A stretch of 33,371 nt of DNA from an uncultured Bacteroidota bacterium (GTDB lineage Bacteria > Bacteroidota > Bacteroidia > AKYH767-A > JABDAW01). The notes under the pieces are model-generated. The model was not told the origin of the DNA. It was given only the letters and a program-made list of their open reading frames with translations, and searched no databases. The translations under genes and the position numbers were made by a program. How positions within the stretch are numbered: the stretch's first letter is position 1; every line of letters starts with the position of its first letter. The stretch covers positions 1 through 33,371 of the forward strand of contig CAIWCG010000127.1 in assembly GCA_903911135.1 (NCBI GenBank), in the 5' to 3' direction. Positions 1 to 8,255 of the stretch are shown here, in pieces.

Positions 1-185
1 CGAAAAGGCGAAGCCTTTTCGCCGCAGCCAGGTTTCTCATAAAAAGCCGATTCGAAGCAACCTGCCGCCATAACTAGCCCCGATAGTAGCGGCAGCCCGC
101 TGCTTTGTGTCGGCAATGGGGATGCAGCGGCTACAGCGGATAGCGGGACGAAGATGGAACGAGAAGAGAACATAGGCTCCTAAAA
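1..185 (-). repeat. Dispersed ~190-bp intergenic repeat, copy A
   Basis: The reverse complement of this stretch matches 33063-33256 closely. Two runs of about 36 identical bases (72-108 and 115-150) are joined by similar sequence, and both copies end in a hairpin with CGAAAAGGC/GCCTTTTCG arms (here 1-9 and 13-21, left arm cut by the window edge). The copy starts about 50 bp after the moaCB stop. In the direction of that gene it begins with TTAGGAGCCTATG, the same end that faces purB in copy B. No ORF or transposase is associated. It resembles GC-rich repeats that I recall lying 3' of genes in Bacteroidota genomes; that is from memory. A role as 3'-UTR or terminator-like element is inference. 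Confidence 0.85.
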
Positions 186-235
186 AGAAAACCTCTTGAC
201 CTACCCATCTATCGCAGAAAAATTGGGAGGAATCT

Positions 236-1147
236 TTACTCGTGGCCCATGTCTTCCATGATTCGGAAGAGGTGGATGACGAAGGGAAAGAGGGCGTTCA
301 TCGACTCTTCGGCGCCTTTGGTGGAACCGGGGAGCGTGAGGATGAGCGACTTGCCTTTGAGGCCTGCAACACCGCGCGAAAGCATGGCGAAAGGGGTGCG
401 CTCCATGCCGAAACTGCGGGCGGCTTCCATGATGCCGGGAATTTCCTTGTCGAGCAAGGGACGGATGACGTCGGGGGTGATGTCGCGCGAAGAAACGCCT
501 GTGCCTCCAGTGAAAATGATGAGGTCCATGCCTTGGCTGGCGTGCTTTTCGAGCTGGTCTTTTATCTGCTGCGCATCATCAGCTATTACGTCGTAACTTT
601 CTATGTGTATGGAGCAGCGTTCGAGTTTTTGCATCACCATCTTGCCTGCTTTGTCTTCCTTTTTGCCTGCCGAAACCGAATCGGAACAGACTATGACGGC
701 GGCCTTTAACGCTGTGTTGTTCAAGTGCTTGTAATCCGACTTGCCGCCTTTCTTTTCTATGAGCTTTATCGAATGTATTTCTACGCCTTTGTCTATCGGT
801 TTCAGCATGTCGTACATGGTCAGGGCCGCTACCGATGCTCCATGCATGGCTTCTACCTCCACACCGGTTTTGTAGATGGTTTTCACCTCCACAATGATGG
901 TTATTTCCATGTCGGACAGCTCTGCTCGTATCAAAGCGAACTCTATCGGCATCGGATGGCAATCGGGTATCACGTCGCTGGTTTTCTTGATGGCCAAAAG
1001 CCCTGCAGCACGAGCCATTTCGAAGATGTCTCCCTTCGGCACCGTCTTGTTTCTGATGGCTTCGATGGTTTCTTTTCTACTTACCTTTACCGTCGCTTGC
1101 GCTATGGCTATGCGGAGCGTACTTATCTTTTCGGTTATATCATTCAT
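236..1147 (-). CDS. moaCB: MoaC-MoaB fusion, molybdenum cofactor biosynthesis
   Basis: The protein is a two-domain fusion of 303 aa. Residues ~8-140 are MoaC (cyclic pyranopterin monophosphate synthase), with the family motifs [27 protein letters not shown] and YDMLKPIDK. The Lys, His, Glu, Asp and Lys positions known as catalytic in E. coli MoaC all appear present. Residues ~147-303 are MoaB/MogA-like, with [15 protein letters not shown] and [10 protein letters not shown], the fold that binds or adenylylates molybdopterin. Each half is near the usual size for its single-domain family. It is the last gene of the Moco operon, 2 nt after moaE, and the ~190-bp repeat follows it. NCBI uses 'bifunctional MoaC/MoaB' for such Bacteroidota proteins. 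Whether the MoaB half has MogA-type activity cannot be told here. Confidence 0.95.
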   Translation of the reverse strand: MNDITEKISTLRIAIAQATVKVSRKETIEAIRNKTVPKGDIFEMARAAGLLAIKKTSDVIPDCHPMPIEFALIRAELSDMEITIIVEVKTIYKTGVEVEAMHGASVAALTMYDMLKPIDKGVEIHSIKLIEKKGGKSDYKHLNNTALKAAVIVCSDSVSAGKKEDKAGKMVMQKLERCSIHIESYDVIADDAQQIKDQLEKHASQGMDLIIFTGGTGVSSRDITPDVIRPLLDKEIPGIMEAARSFGMERTPFAMLSRGVAGLKGKSLILTLPGSTKGAEESMNALFPFVIHLFRIMEDMGHE

Positions 1148-1149
1148 CG

Positions 1150-1602
1150 TTAAAATTTATTTTCTTTCCATTGATAACTGTCGTCTTCAAAATATTCTTT
1201 GCCGAATATGGGCACTTCCTTTTTAATCCTGTCCACCAATTCCCTGCAGGCTTCGAAAGAGGCATTGCGATGTGGTGAAGACACAAAAACGAAGAAGCAT
1301 ATTTCACCCGCATTCAATCGGCCCAAACTATGCAATACATGGGCGCAGGTCAAACCGTGTTTTACTATGGTTTCCTCCCTTATCTTATCCATTTCTTTCT
1401 CTGCCATCTCCTTATAGGCTGAATATTCAATGCCACAAACGGTCTTGTTTTCTATCATATCGGCTCTTACTTGGCCTAAGAATATATCATGTGCACCTAT
1501 GTTCTTCTTCTTGCTGTGCTTGCTTATGCTGTCAGCAATAAAATCTGGACTGATGGCTGTATCGGTAAAGTATTCTTTTTTCTTTTTTGATTCGTCGTTC
1601 AT
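1150..1602 (-). CDS. moaE: Molybdopterin synthase catalytic subunit MoaE
   Basis: This 150-aa protein is the large subunit of molybdopterin synthase, which inserts dithiolene sulfur from MoaD thiocarboxylate into precursor Z. Visible family motifs are [13 protein letters not shown] near residue 37, [22 protein letters not shown], and [29 protein letters not shown] with the Lys residues of the active-site region. The length is normal, with a slightly extended Lys-rich N-terminus. Its ATG overlaps the moeB stop (ATGA), which indicates translational coupling, and moaCB follows after 2 nt. Its partner MoaD is encoded two genes upstream in the same operon. Confidence 0.95.
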   Translation of the reverse strand: MNDESKKKKEYFTDTAISPDFIADSISKHSKKKNIGAHDIFLGQVRADMIENKTVCGIEYSAYKEMAEKEMDKIREETIVKHGLTCAHVLHSLGRLNAGEICFFVFVSSPHRNASFEACRELVDRIKKEVPIFGKEYFEDDSYQWKENKF

Positions 1603-2339
1603 GTTTTTCTTTTGATTTTCATTTCAACGATGGTATTGTAGAGGGAATTGTAGATGATCAGTTTGCCTGCACATACCTCTCCTATTCCAGTAATCATCTT
1701 GATAACTTCATTTGCTTGCATTGTACCAATGATGCCTGGCAAAATGCCAATCACACCGCTGATGGAACAATTGATTTCCATTTCCTGTTCCTGTCCTTCA
1801 GGAAAAACACAACGATAGGTAGGGCTCAATGTGCCATCTTTCATTTGATGATTGAAAACGGATAATTGTCCTTCAAACTTATGGATGCCACCGTAAACAA
1901 AGGGTTTGTTTAGCCTTACGCATGCATCATTAATTAGATACCTTGTCTCAAAATTATCACTGCAATCAACAACAATTCCGTATTCGGAAATAATTTTCTG
2001 TGCATTAGTTGCATCTAGGCTAAGATTGTAAATGATTGTTTTAATGAAGGGGTTATTTGCCTTGATTTTTTCAGAAGCAATCAATGACTTTAGTTTGCCT
2101 ATATCATCATCTGCATATAAAACCTGACGATGCAGATTGGTAATATCTACCATATCATAATCAATGATGCCAATTGTTCCAACCCCTGCAGCACCAAGAT
2201 ATTGAAGAACAGGACAACCCAAACCACCTGCTCCAACAACCAATACTTTTGCATTTTTCAATTGCTCTTGTCCATGTTTCCCAAAATCAGGCAAGAGCAA
2301 CTGCTTACTGTATCGGATTATTTCTTCTTTACTAATCAT
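1599..2339 (-). CDS. moeB: MoeB/ThiF-type MoaD-adenylylating enzyme, zinc cysteines missing
   Basis: This 246-aa E1-like enzyme should adenylylate the C-terminal glycine of MoaD before sulfur transfer. It carries the nucleotide-binding GAGGLGCPVLQYLGAAGVG (~residues 36-54), the TNLHRQVLY segment, DCSDNFETRYLINDAC, and the CSISGV segment followed by GIIGTMQANEVIK. The zinc-binding CxxC pairs of E. coli MoeB are not intact: the first site reads TYRC with one cysteine, and the protein ends at MKIKRKT with no terminal CxxC. Placement between moaD (6-nt gap) and moaE (4-nt overlap) supports a MoaD-directed role over ThiS. HesA-type naming is possible. Confidence 0.9.
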   Translation of the reverse strand: MISKEEIIRYSKQLLLPDFGKHGQEQLKNAKVLVVGAGGLGCPVLQYLGAAGVGTIGIIDYDMVDITNLHRQVLYADDDIGKLKSLIASEKIKANNPFIKTIIYNLSLDATNAQKIISEYGIVVDCSDNFETRYLINDACVRLNKPFVYGGIHKFEGQLSVFNHQMKDGTLSPTYRCVFPEGQEQEMEINCSISGVIGILPGIIGTMQANEVIKMITGIGEVCAGKLIIYNSLYNTIVEMKIKRKT

Positions 2340-2345
2340 AACAAA

Positions 2346-2573
2346 TCAACCTCCTGCAAATGGCGGCAACAAAGCAATTTCATCACCTTCATTAATTGTC
2401 ATGTCGCTATAATCAATTTGTTTGTTGATGGCTATGACAAAATTATAACTCCTCAATATTGGATGCTTTAACATCAAATTTTCTTTCAGTGAATTTGCAT
2501 CAGGAGATGTATCCATTTCAATCGTTTTTTCTCCAATCGCATCTATCAAAACTCCAAACAGCAATACTTTCAT
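2346..2573 (-). CDS. moaD: Molybdopterin synthase sulfur carrier subunit MoaD
   Basis: This 75-aa beta-grasp, ubiquitin-like protein ends in PPFAGG, the diglycine tail that is adenylylated and converted to a thiocarboxylate for MoaE. Also typical are the N-terminal MKVLLFGVL strand, an internal DANSLKENLMLKHP helix and the INEGDEIALLPP stretch just before the tail. Size and tail match the family. It lies 8 nt after moeA and 6 nt before moeB, its activating enzyme. The ATG start gives the standard MoaD N-terminus. Confidence 0.95.
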   Translation of the reverse strand: MKVLLFGVLIDAIGEKTIEMDTSPDANSLKENLMLKHPILRSYNFVIAINKQIDYSDMTINEGDEIALLPPFAGG

Positions 2574-2581
2574 AATCTAAA

Positions 2582-3766
2582 TTATTTTGGAAGGATATGT
2601 ATTTCCACGAGATCCCCTTCTTTTATATGCCGTGTTTCCTTGCTCAAATAAATCAATACATTCGCTTTAGCGAAAGATTGTAGCATTCCTGAATCCTGTC
2701 CTTCCAATGGCATTACCCCTTCATCAGTTTTTATTGCTCGGATAAATTGGGAACGGTCTTCTTTCTTGCTAATGCCCTTTAAAAGTTTTGATGTTTCCGT
2801 TGGTAAATGGGAATTCTCAATTCCGCTTATCATTCGTATCGTTGGGTAGGCATATTCATAAAAGCAGACTAAGGATGAAGCGGGATTTCCTGGCAATGCA
2901 AATATCCATTTGTCATTTATTTTCCCCGCTAATAGCGGTTTCCCGGGCTGTTGAGCAACTTTATAAAATATCGTTTGAACTCCCAAGTCATTCAATACCT
3001 CCAATACAAAATCATATTTGCCAACGGAAATGCCTCCTGTTATCAATACCACATCTGATTTTAATATGACATCTTGAACCCTTTCTTTCAATAGCATCTT
3101 CTCATCCCGAACAAAATGGATATCGGAAACATTTACTCGCATCTCTTGCAATGCTGCGTTTAGCATATATGAATTGGATTCATATATTTCTCCGGCACTT
3201 AATTCTTTACCTGGGCTTACTATTTCATCCCCAGTTGCGATTATCGTTACATTCGGTTTGCAATAAACATCTATTTTATCGATTCCTAAAGCAGCCAATA
3301 ACCCAATTGATGCAGCATTTAAAATTGTTCCTTTTTTCAATGCCAAATCACCACGTGCAATTTGTGATCCCTTTCTTCTAATAAACATTCCTTGATGGAA
3401 ATTTTCCATCAAGGAAATGCAATCATCATTTCGTTCCACCCTTTCTTGAATTATGATCCCATCTGCACTAGATGGTACAGCTGCTCCAGTAAATATTCTT
3501 ACCGCTTCGCCCTGATTCAAATGAAAATCTTTCCCATCTCCTGCCTTGATTTCACCAATAACCTTGAATCGTTTATTGTCTGTCAAATCGCCATTTGCTA
3601 TGGCATAGCCGTCCATGGATGATTGATCGAACAGCGGCAAATCAATTGGCGAATGTAGGTCTTCATAAAGCACGAATCCGTATGCGTCTTTTAGCGGTAA
3701 TGTTATCGGCAGTGATTTTTCAATCGCCCCAAATAATAATCCTTTTGCCTCCTCAACTGTTATCAT
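2582..3766 (-). CDS. moeA: Molybdopterin molybdenumtransferase MoeA
   Basis: This 394-aa protein inserts molybdate into adenylylated molybdopterin. Domains seen in order: an N-terminal region with LPLFDQSSMDGYAI (~residues 43-56); a beta domain with GEAVRIFTGAAVPSSADGIIIQE; the MogA-like domain with IIATGDEIVSPG, YESNSYML and ITGGISVGKYDFV; FALPGNPASSLVCFYEY; and the C-terminal beta domain ending EIHILPK. Its length is normal for MoeA. It starts directly after the TSUP permease stop with no gap and is followed by moaD 8 nt later, so it belongs to the same operon. Confidence 0.95.
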   Translation of the reverse strand: MITVEEAKGLLFGAIEKSLPITLPLKDAYGFVLYEDLHSPIDLPLFDQSSMDGYAIANGDLTDNKRFKVIGEIKAGDGKDFHLNQGEAVRIFTGAAVPSSADGIIIQERVERNDDCISLMENFHQGMFIRRKGSQIARGDLALKKGTILNAASIGLLAALGIDKIDVYCKPNVTIIATGDEIVSPGKELSAGEIYESNSYMLNAALQEMRVNVSDIHFVRDEKMLLKERVQDVILKSDVVLITGGISVGKYDFVLEVLNDLGVQTIFYKVAQQPGKPLLAGKINDKWIFALPGNPASSLVCFYEYAYPTIRMISGIENSHLPTETSKLLKGISKKEDRSQFIRAIKTDEGVMPLEGQDSGMLQSFAKANVLIYLSKETRHIKEGDLVEIHILPK

Positions 3767-4501
3767 TTATCCTATTAATAATTTTGTACAGGCAAAAAGC
3801 AAAACGATTGAAAGTATATATTTCAAAACTACATGATTGAACTTTATGCTTCCATAAAATGCACCTAAACTTCCTCCCATGATTGCTGCTGCTGCCCATA
3901 AATAAATGTTGGACGAGAATAGTTCCCCTCCAATCGTGGTGCCAATTAATCCGGATGCCGAATTAAGGAAAATAAATGCCGCACTGATGGTGGCAGTTTG
4001 TTTTATGTCAGCCCATTTGAACATCAATAAAATTGGACTTATTAGGATGCCTCCTCCGATACCTATCATGCCTGAAATGAATCCTAATAACCCGCCAATA
4101 AATAGGGCAGGCATAAATGGCAATTTGGCTATTTCAAAAGTCTTGTTCCGATTATATAATCCCAATATTCTTATGGTTGCCATCAAAAGACAGATGCCTA
4201 AAATAACTTTGTATGTGTGCGTTTCGATGTGAATCTTAGCCCCGATAAATGACATGGGAATTGAAAGAATGATAAATGGCATCAATAATTTCCACCGGAA
4301 GAATCCTTGCTTACGATATTGTACGAATGCGATGGTGGAAACGAATAAATTCAATATCAAAGCCGATGGTTTCATCAATTGTGGACTGATGCCAAACAGC
4401 ACCATCAAGGCGAGATATCCACTTGCCCCGCCATGCCCTACGGATGCATATAGAAATGCCACAATGGCTATCAACAATAGAAATGCAGTTTCTTGAAACA
4501 T
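3767..4501 (-). CDS. TSUP (TauE/SafE) family membrane permease
   Basis: This 244-aa integral membrane protein has about eight hydrophobic segments. Family hallmarks are VGHGGASGYLALMVLFG near residue 21 and the repeated half-motif ISGMIGIGGGILISPILLM near residue 142; TSUP proteins carry two such glycine-rich repeats. Members export or import sulfite, sulfonates, sulfoacetate or related anions, and the substrate cannot be read from sequence. It is the first gene of the Moco operon and abuts moeA with zero gap. The link to molybdenum cofactor suggests either a sulfite-handling route tied to a molybdoenzyme or anion uptake; both are inference. A TATTTTTG promoter element lies 21 nt before its ATG. 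Confidence 0.85.
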   Translation of the reverse strand: MFQETAFLLLIAIVAFLYASVGHGGASGYLALMVLFGISPQLMKPSALILNLFVSTIAFVQYRKQGFFRWKLLMPFIILSIPMSFIGAKIHIETHTYKVILGICLLMATIRILGLYNRNKTFEIAKLPFMPALFIGGLLGFISGMIGIGGGILISPILLMFKWADIKQTATISAAFIFLNSASGLIGTTIGGELFSSNIYLWAAAAIMGGSLGAFYGSIKFNHVVLKYILSIVLLFACTKLLIG

Positions 4502-4522
4502 TTAATTCGATTAATTCATTGG

Positions 4523-4530
4523 CAAAAATA
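4523..4530 (-). promoter_or_regulatory. Putative TAnnTTTG promoter of the Moco operon
   Basis: The minus strand reads TATTTTTG 21 nt upstream of the TSUP ATG, matching the Bacteroidota -7 element TAnnTTTG. I see no clear TTTG -33 box at 19-20 nt spacing. No other promoter candidate occurs within the tightly packed six-gene operon, so it probably drives all of it. The 42-bp repeat array begins immediately upstream. Confidence 0.5.
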
Positions 4531-4533
4531 CTA

Positions 4534-4930
4534 TTAAAAAATAAATTATGTCATTTCTGAGATTGAATAGGGCCAAAATATCTTGGATGATTCTCCTCCC
4601 GTAGTGTATTTTAGGCTTAATTATGGTATTATATTAGTTGTAAATAACCGATTTAGGGCTAAAAAATCAATTATGTCATCTCCGGAATAACAGAAAAGAC
4701 CTATTTTTTCAATTTAGTCATATCTGGTTTCCCAAAACAGGCTAAAACTTTCAATTAAATCGTATCCGGTTTTCTGGAATAGGCTAAAACTTTCCAATAG
4801 GTCGTATCTTGTTTTCCAGAACAGGTTAAAACTTTCTATTAGGTCGTATTCGGTTTTTCGGAATAGGTTGAAACTTTCTATCAAGTCGTATCCAGTTTTC
4901 CGGAATAGGCTAAAACTTTCAATTAAGGCC
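4534..4930. repeat. Tandem array of 42-bp units (locus 1)
   Basis: The best units start at 4742, 4784, 4826 and 4868, each exactly 42 bp. Degenerate units lie at 4659 and 4701 (41 bp), a half-conserved one starts at 4910, and an isolated relic begins at ~4534. Conserved segments are TAAAACTTTC, GTCGTATcc, GGTTTTC and GGAATAGG. The edges decay, as expected of old tandem duplications. The minus strand stays open as a 14-aa repeat (ORF 4714-4992, TTG start), but a period divisible by three makes that easy, so I do not call a gene. The array fills the gap between the 3' end of trmN6 and the TSUP promoter. Confidence 0.9.
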
Positions 4931-5023
4931 TTTCCAAATTTAGGAGGGTGGCTTAATTGAAATCGGAGGCAGATTAAGTTATTTGTAGACAAATCAAAGG
5001 ATTAAAATAGGTAATTCACCTAT

Positions 5024-5737
5024 TTATTTTAATGAAACATAATAATCTTTTGTGAGATTTATGTATTCATCACTATAGCTATGGTCTTCATTTCTGATGA
5101 TGAGCATCGATTCTTTAAGCTCCGTTTTTGTAAATGAAAACTGCATCATCAATCTTTTTTCAGGCTTTGAAATTTTGGACTTTACCCTAACTAACTCATT
5201 GCAGAAAAGTCCTTCCGTTTTCATGATTTCTATAAAGATGTTGCCTTCATTCAATGGAAGGATTACAAAGAATTTTCCATGTGGTTCCAATAATTTTCTG
5301 ACACCTTCGGCAAGGTCTCCGAACGAAAGGTTGTCGGTATGTCGGGCATTGTTTCTGCTTACCTCTGCAGGTTTATAAGTTTCATCAAAGTAGGGAGGAT
5401 TGCTGATGATGAGGTCATATTTTTTGTCAATATGTTTTGCATGGTTCTGGAGTGAGATATGGAAGATGTTTATCCGATGTTTCCAAATGGAATTTAAGGC
5501 ATTGTATCTGGCTTGCTCTAATGCCTTTTCATCGATGTCAATGGCATCTATAATGGCATCGGTTTTCTGGGCGATCATCATGGCGATGATGCCAGTACCG
5601 GTACCTATGTCCAAAACGGATTGCGATTCAGGAGCATTCACCCAAGACCCCAACAGTACGGCATCGGTGCCTACTTTCATGGCGCATTTATCCTGAGCAA
5701 TGGAGAACTGTTTAAAGCGGAAAGTGGAATCATTCAT
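5024..5737 (-). CDS. trmN6: tRNA1(Val) A37 N6-methyltransferase (TrmN6/YfiC family)
   Basis: This 237-aa class I SAM-dependent methyltransferase has the SAM motif VLDIGTGTGIIAMMIAQ at ~41-57, the acidic ribose-binding stretch AIDIDEKALEQA, and the NPPYF catalytic motif at 113-117 typical of N6-adenine methylation. N-terminal FRFKQFSIAQDKCAMKVGTDAVLLG is characteristic of the YfiC group, which methylates A37 of tRNA1(Val). It is the last gene of the minus-strand operon, 15 nt after rimM, which fits a translation-maturation theme. Family assignment is strong; the exact tRNA target is by analogy with E. coli. Confidence 0.88.
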   Translation of the reverse strand: MNDSTFRFKQFSIAQDKCAMKVGTDAVLLGSWVNAPESQSVLDIGTGTGIIAMMIAQKTDAIIDAIDIDEKALEQARYNALNSIWKHRINIFHISLQNHAKHIDKKYDLIISNPPYFDETYKPAEVSRNNARHTDNLSFGDLAEGVRKLLEPHGKFFVILPLNEGNIFIEIMKTEGLFCNELVRVKSKISKPEKRLMMQFSFTKTELKESMLIIRNEDHSYSDEYINLTKDYYVSLK

Positions 5738-5752
5738 AAACGAACTATGAAA

Positions 5753-6274
5753 TTAAATATCTAAAAATCCTTCAGGCAAATCGACGGTAATGACTTTTAT
5801 CTTTTTATCAATATCAGTTACCAATGGCGTTACCAAGGGAATCAAAACCTCTTTGGAATTATAATTTATTTGAAGCAAAAGTTGTTGAGGATACTCCAAG
5901 ATATCAAGGACAGTGCTCAATTCGCCAAATGTTTTGTCAACAATCATGAAGCCAATCAAAGAAGTCAAATCGTCTTGTTTCTTCTTTGCTTTTGGTAGCT
6001 CTTTGGTAGGAATATATACGGACTTGTCGATAAGCTTTCGCGCCTTGTCCTGGCTATCGATGTCCTCGAACAAAACGATGATGACAGGAACCTCGCCACC
6101 AGTTTCCTCAATGAAAAAAGGTATCAGCTGATTGTTTATTTCCAGCAGCAAGGTCTTCAGCTTTTCAATTTTAATGGAGTCGCTCACGGCATCATCGATA
6201 ATGATTTTCACTTCACCCTTGAAACCATGAGACTTGGAAATGAAGCCAATCTTTATGCAATCATTCTTGTCCAT
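5753..6274 (-). CDS. rimM: Ribosome maturation factor RimM
   Basis: This 173-aa protein assists 30S maturation by binding ribosomal protein S19. The N-terminal domain shows IKIGFISKSHGFKGEVKI, the standard RimM opening, and VYIPTKELPK marks the link to the C-terminal PRC-barrel domain. The PRC part contains LIGFMIVDKTFGELSTVLDILEYPQQLLLQI and the conserved LIPLVTPLVTDIDKKIKVITVDLPEGFLDI ending. Length and order match the family. It lies 7 nt after the IMPase-family gene and 15 nt before trmN6. In many bacteria rimM sits by rpsP and trmD; neither is present here. Confidence 0.93.
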   Translation of the reverse strand: MDKNDCIKIGFISKSHGFKGEVKIIIDDAVSDSIKIEKLKTLLLEINNQLIPFFIEETGGEVPVIIVLFEDIDSQDKARKLIDKSVYIPTKELPKAKKKQDDLTSLIGFMIVDKTFGELSTVLDILEYPQQLLLQINYNSKEVLIPLVTPLVTDIDKKIKVITVDLPEGFLDI

Positions 6275-6281
6275 ATAATAT

Positions 6282-7079
6282 TTATTGAAGATTGAAATAT
6301 GTTTTGATGACGGCTAGAAATTCATCGTGAATCTTTCCATTGGTGGCCAGAATCTCCTCTCCGAAAAGATAATTCTCTCCGCCCGAAAAATCAGTGACAC
6401 GTCCTCCTGCTTTCTGCAGAATATAAATCCCTGCCGCCACATCCCATGGATTCAATCCATATTCGTAAAAGGCTTCGAAGCGCCCACAGGCAACATAGGC
6501 CAAATCAATGGCTGCAGAGCCAAGACGACGCAAGCCATGTGTATTCTTCATGCAATGTTTAAAGACCTCCATGTAGGCATCCATGCGGTGGTATTTTATC
6601 GTGGGGAAACCGGTTGCGATGAGCGATTTATCCAAAGAACTTATGTCGGTAACTTTAATGACCTGGTCGTTCAGGAAAGCATCGATGCCTTCCCAAGAAT
6701 AGAAACACTCACCGGATATGATTTCAAAGATGATGCCTAATACCAGCTTATCCTTAAGCCGAAGGGCCACGCTGATGCAAAACGGAGGAAGCCCATGCGT
6801 GAAATTGGTGGTGCCATCCAGTGGGTCGATGATCCAATTGTAATCTTCTGAAACCTTGTTGATTGTTTTCTCTTCGGTGATGAAGCCCGATGATGGTATT
6901 AATGCTTGAAGTCCTGCTACCAATTGCTTTTCGGCAGTTTTGTCGACATAAGAAACCAAATCGTTCTTGCCTTTATATTCAATCAGCGAAGTGTTGAAAC
7001 TTGCCGATTCCTTTTTGATGAATGCCCCAGTAGCCTTGACTATTTCAACTGCTTGCTTTCCAATTTCATCAAGATTCAT
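6282..7079 (-). CDS. Inositol monophosphatase family protein
   Basis: This 265-aa Mg2+-dependent phosphatase of the IMPase/SuhB family carries the metal-binding Glu of GFITEEK (~69-70), the signature DPLDGTTNFTHG (~85-96), the GSAAIDLAYVACGRFEAFYE segment and the second signature NPWDVAAGIYILQKAGG. All metal ligands appear intact. In vivo the substrate may be inositol-1-phosphate or another sugar or nucleotide phosphate; sequence does not decide. It is 3 nt after lgt and 7 nt before rimM. SuhB in E. coli also acts in rRNA transcription and ribosome assembly, so neighbourhood with rimM is suggestive but not proof. Confidence 0.92.
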   Translation of the reverse strand: MNLDEIGKQAVEIVKATGAFIKKESASFNTSLIEYKGKNDLVSYVDKTAEKQLVAGLQALIPSSGFITEEKTINKVSEDYNWIIDPLDGTTNFTHGLPPFCISVALRLKDKLVLGIIFEIISGECFYSWEGIDAFLNDQVIKVTDISSLDKSLIATGFPTIKYHRMDAYMEVFKHCMKNTHGLRRLGSAAIDLAYVACGRFEAFYEYGLNPWDVAAGIYILQKAGGRVTDFSGGENYLFGEEILATNGKIHDEFLAVIKTYFNLQ

Positions 7080-7082
7080 AAG

Positions 7083-8255
7083 CTAATTCGATAGCGATTT
7101 TTTATGCCTGTTATGATAAAATATCACACCTGTCAATCCCAATAGGAAAAGGATAGGTGCAATGATCTGTGCCTGGGTGATTCCCATTCCGAAGATATGA
7201 TATTGCGTGTTGATTCGGATGTGTTCCACCGCAAAGCGTTCCATGCCGTTGAGCATCAGATAAAAAGAAAACATGACGCCAGGTGCAACTATTCTCTTTC
7301 GTAAGGACCACAAAAGAAAGAACAATGTGATGCACACAATCGCTTCATATAACGGTGTTGGAAAAACTGGATCGGCCAACTGGAAGCAATGTTTTCCATC
7401 GCAGCCAGGTATCGGAATGCCTTCGCCCACCACATTGTGAGGATAGCGATATGACCACACCCAATCGGGCAGGAAGCTCATCCATCCGGGCTTTGGTGCC
7501 AGATTGTTTATTCCCCAATCGCCATCTCCTGCCACTTGACATCCCAACCGTCCGACACCATAGGCCAACATGAGCGATGGAGCCGTGGCATCGACCATAT
7601 GAATGGGTTTTACGCCATATGAATTGGTATAATAAATCACCGCAAAGGCGGCCAAAATCAACCCTCCATAAAAAGTCAATCCACTAAAGAGATTCGCTCC
7701 TGGGTTGGCAAGGAACTCTTGTATCTCGGAAGGATTCTCGAGCATGTCGAACAGCTTGCTTCCGGCAAATCCGAAGATGGCCGCCACGATGGTAGTGTTG
7801 CCCACTATCTGAAAAGGATGAATCGTTTCCTCCTCCCATTGTGGCGTTTCCAGTTTCTTTTTGTTCACCTCCCGATACTTCGAATACGCAGCCAAAGCAG
7901 CACCTATCAGGCCTCCCAAAACAGAACCTTTTCCTGATAATATGTATGCTCCCGGATTGGAAGATGCATCGCTATAGTTGATGATGAAATCAAGAATCTT
8001 ATAGCCCAAAACAAATCCTATCAATCCTGAAACGATGAGTTCTGTAGGCTTCACAGCTTCGCCGGTGAGTGTTTTCTTGACGAACGGTTTAAGCAATCCG
8101 TTCTGTTCCTTGCGTTTCAATTCGATGGAAAGACACCCTGCCGCAAAAAGAAACGATATGGCCACCAACAACCCGAAAGATTGTATCATGGTGAATGGAA
8201 ACGGCAGTTGCCATCCCGTGAAATCCTTGAAAAAATCTGCGAAAGTGGGGTACAT
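7083..8255 (-). CDS. lgt: Prolipoprotein diacylglyceryl transferase Lgt
   Basis: This 390-aa inner-membrane enzyme transfers diacylglycerol from phosphatidylglycerol to the lipobox cysteine of prolipoproteins. The Lgt signature is recognisable as MVDATAPSLMLAYGVGRLGCQVAGDGDWG (~230-258), and the C-terminal TPLYEAIVCITLFFLLW and GMERFAVEHIRIN segments are also typical. It is about 100 residues longer than E. coli Lgt (291 aa), the excess lying mainly in an N-terminal region with a hydrophilic KKLETPQWEEE stretch; I recall such long forms from Bacteroidota. It starts immediately after the protease-like gene and precedes the IMPase gene by 3 nt. BamD, encoded in this window, carries a lipobox. 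Confidence 0.92.
   Translation of the reverse strand: MYPTFADFFKDFTGWQLPFPFTMIQSFGLLVAISFLFAAGCLSIELKRKEQNGLLKPFVKKTLTGEAVKPTELIVSGLIGFVLGYKILDFIINYSDASSNPGAYILSGKGSVLGGLIGAALAAYSKYREVNKKKLETPQWEEETIHPFQIVGNTTIVAAIFGFAGSKLFDMLENPSEIQEFLANPGANLFSGLTFYGGLILAAFAVIYYTNSYGVKPIHMVDATAPSLMLAYGVGRLGCQVAGDGDWGINNLAPKPGWMSFLPDWVWSYRYPHNVVGEGIPIPGCDGKHCFQLADPVFPTPLYEAIVCITLFFLLWSLRKRIVAPGVMFSFYLMLNGMERFAVEHIRINTQYHIFGMGITQAQIIAPILFLLGLTGVIFYHNRHKKSLSN

Noticed and set aside
242-1226. Plus-strand ORFs opposite moaCB and similar opposite-strand ORFs inside nrdA, nrdB, lgt, purB and others
   Set aside because: Shadows of strongly supported genes, with no recognisable domains.
4714-4992. 92-aa minus-strand ORF across array locus 1
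   Set aside because: TTG start, no promoter close by, and only the repeat keeps it open.
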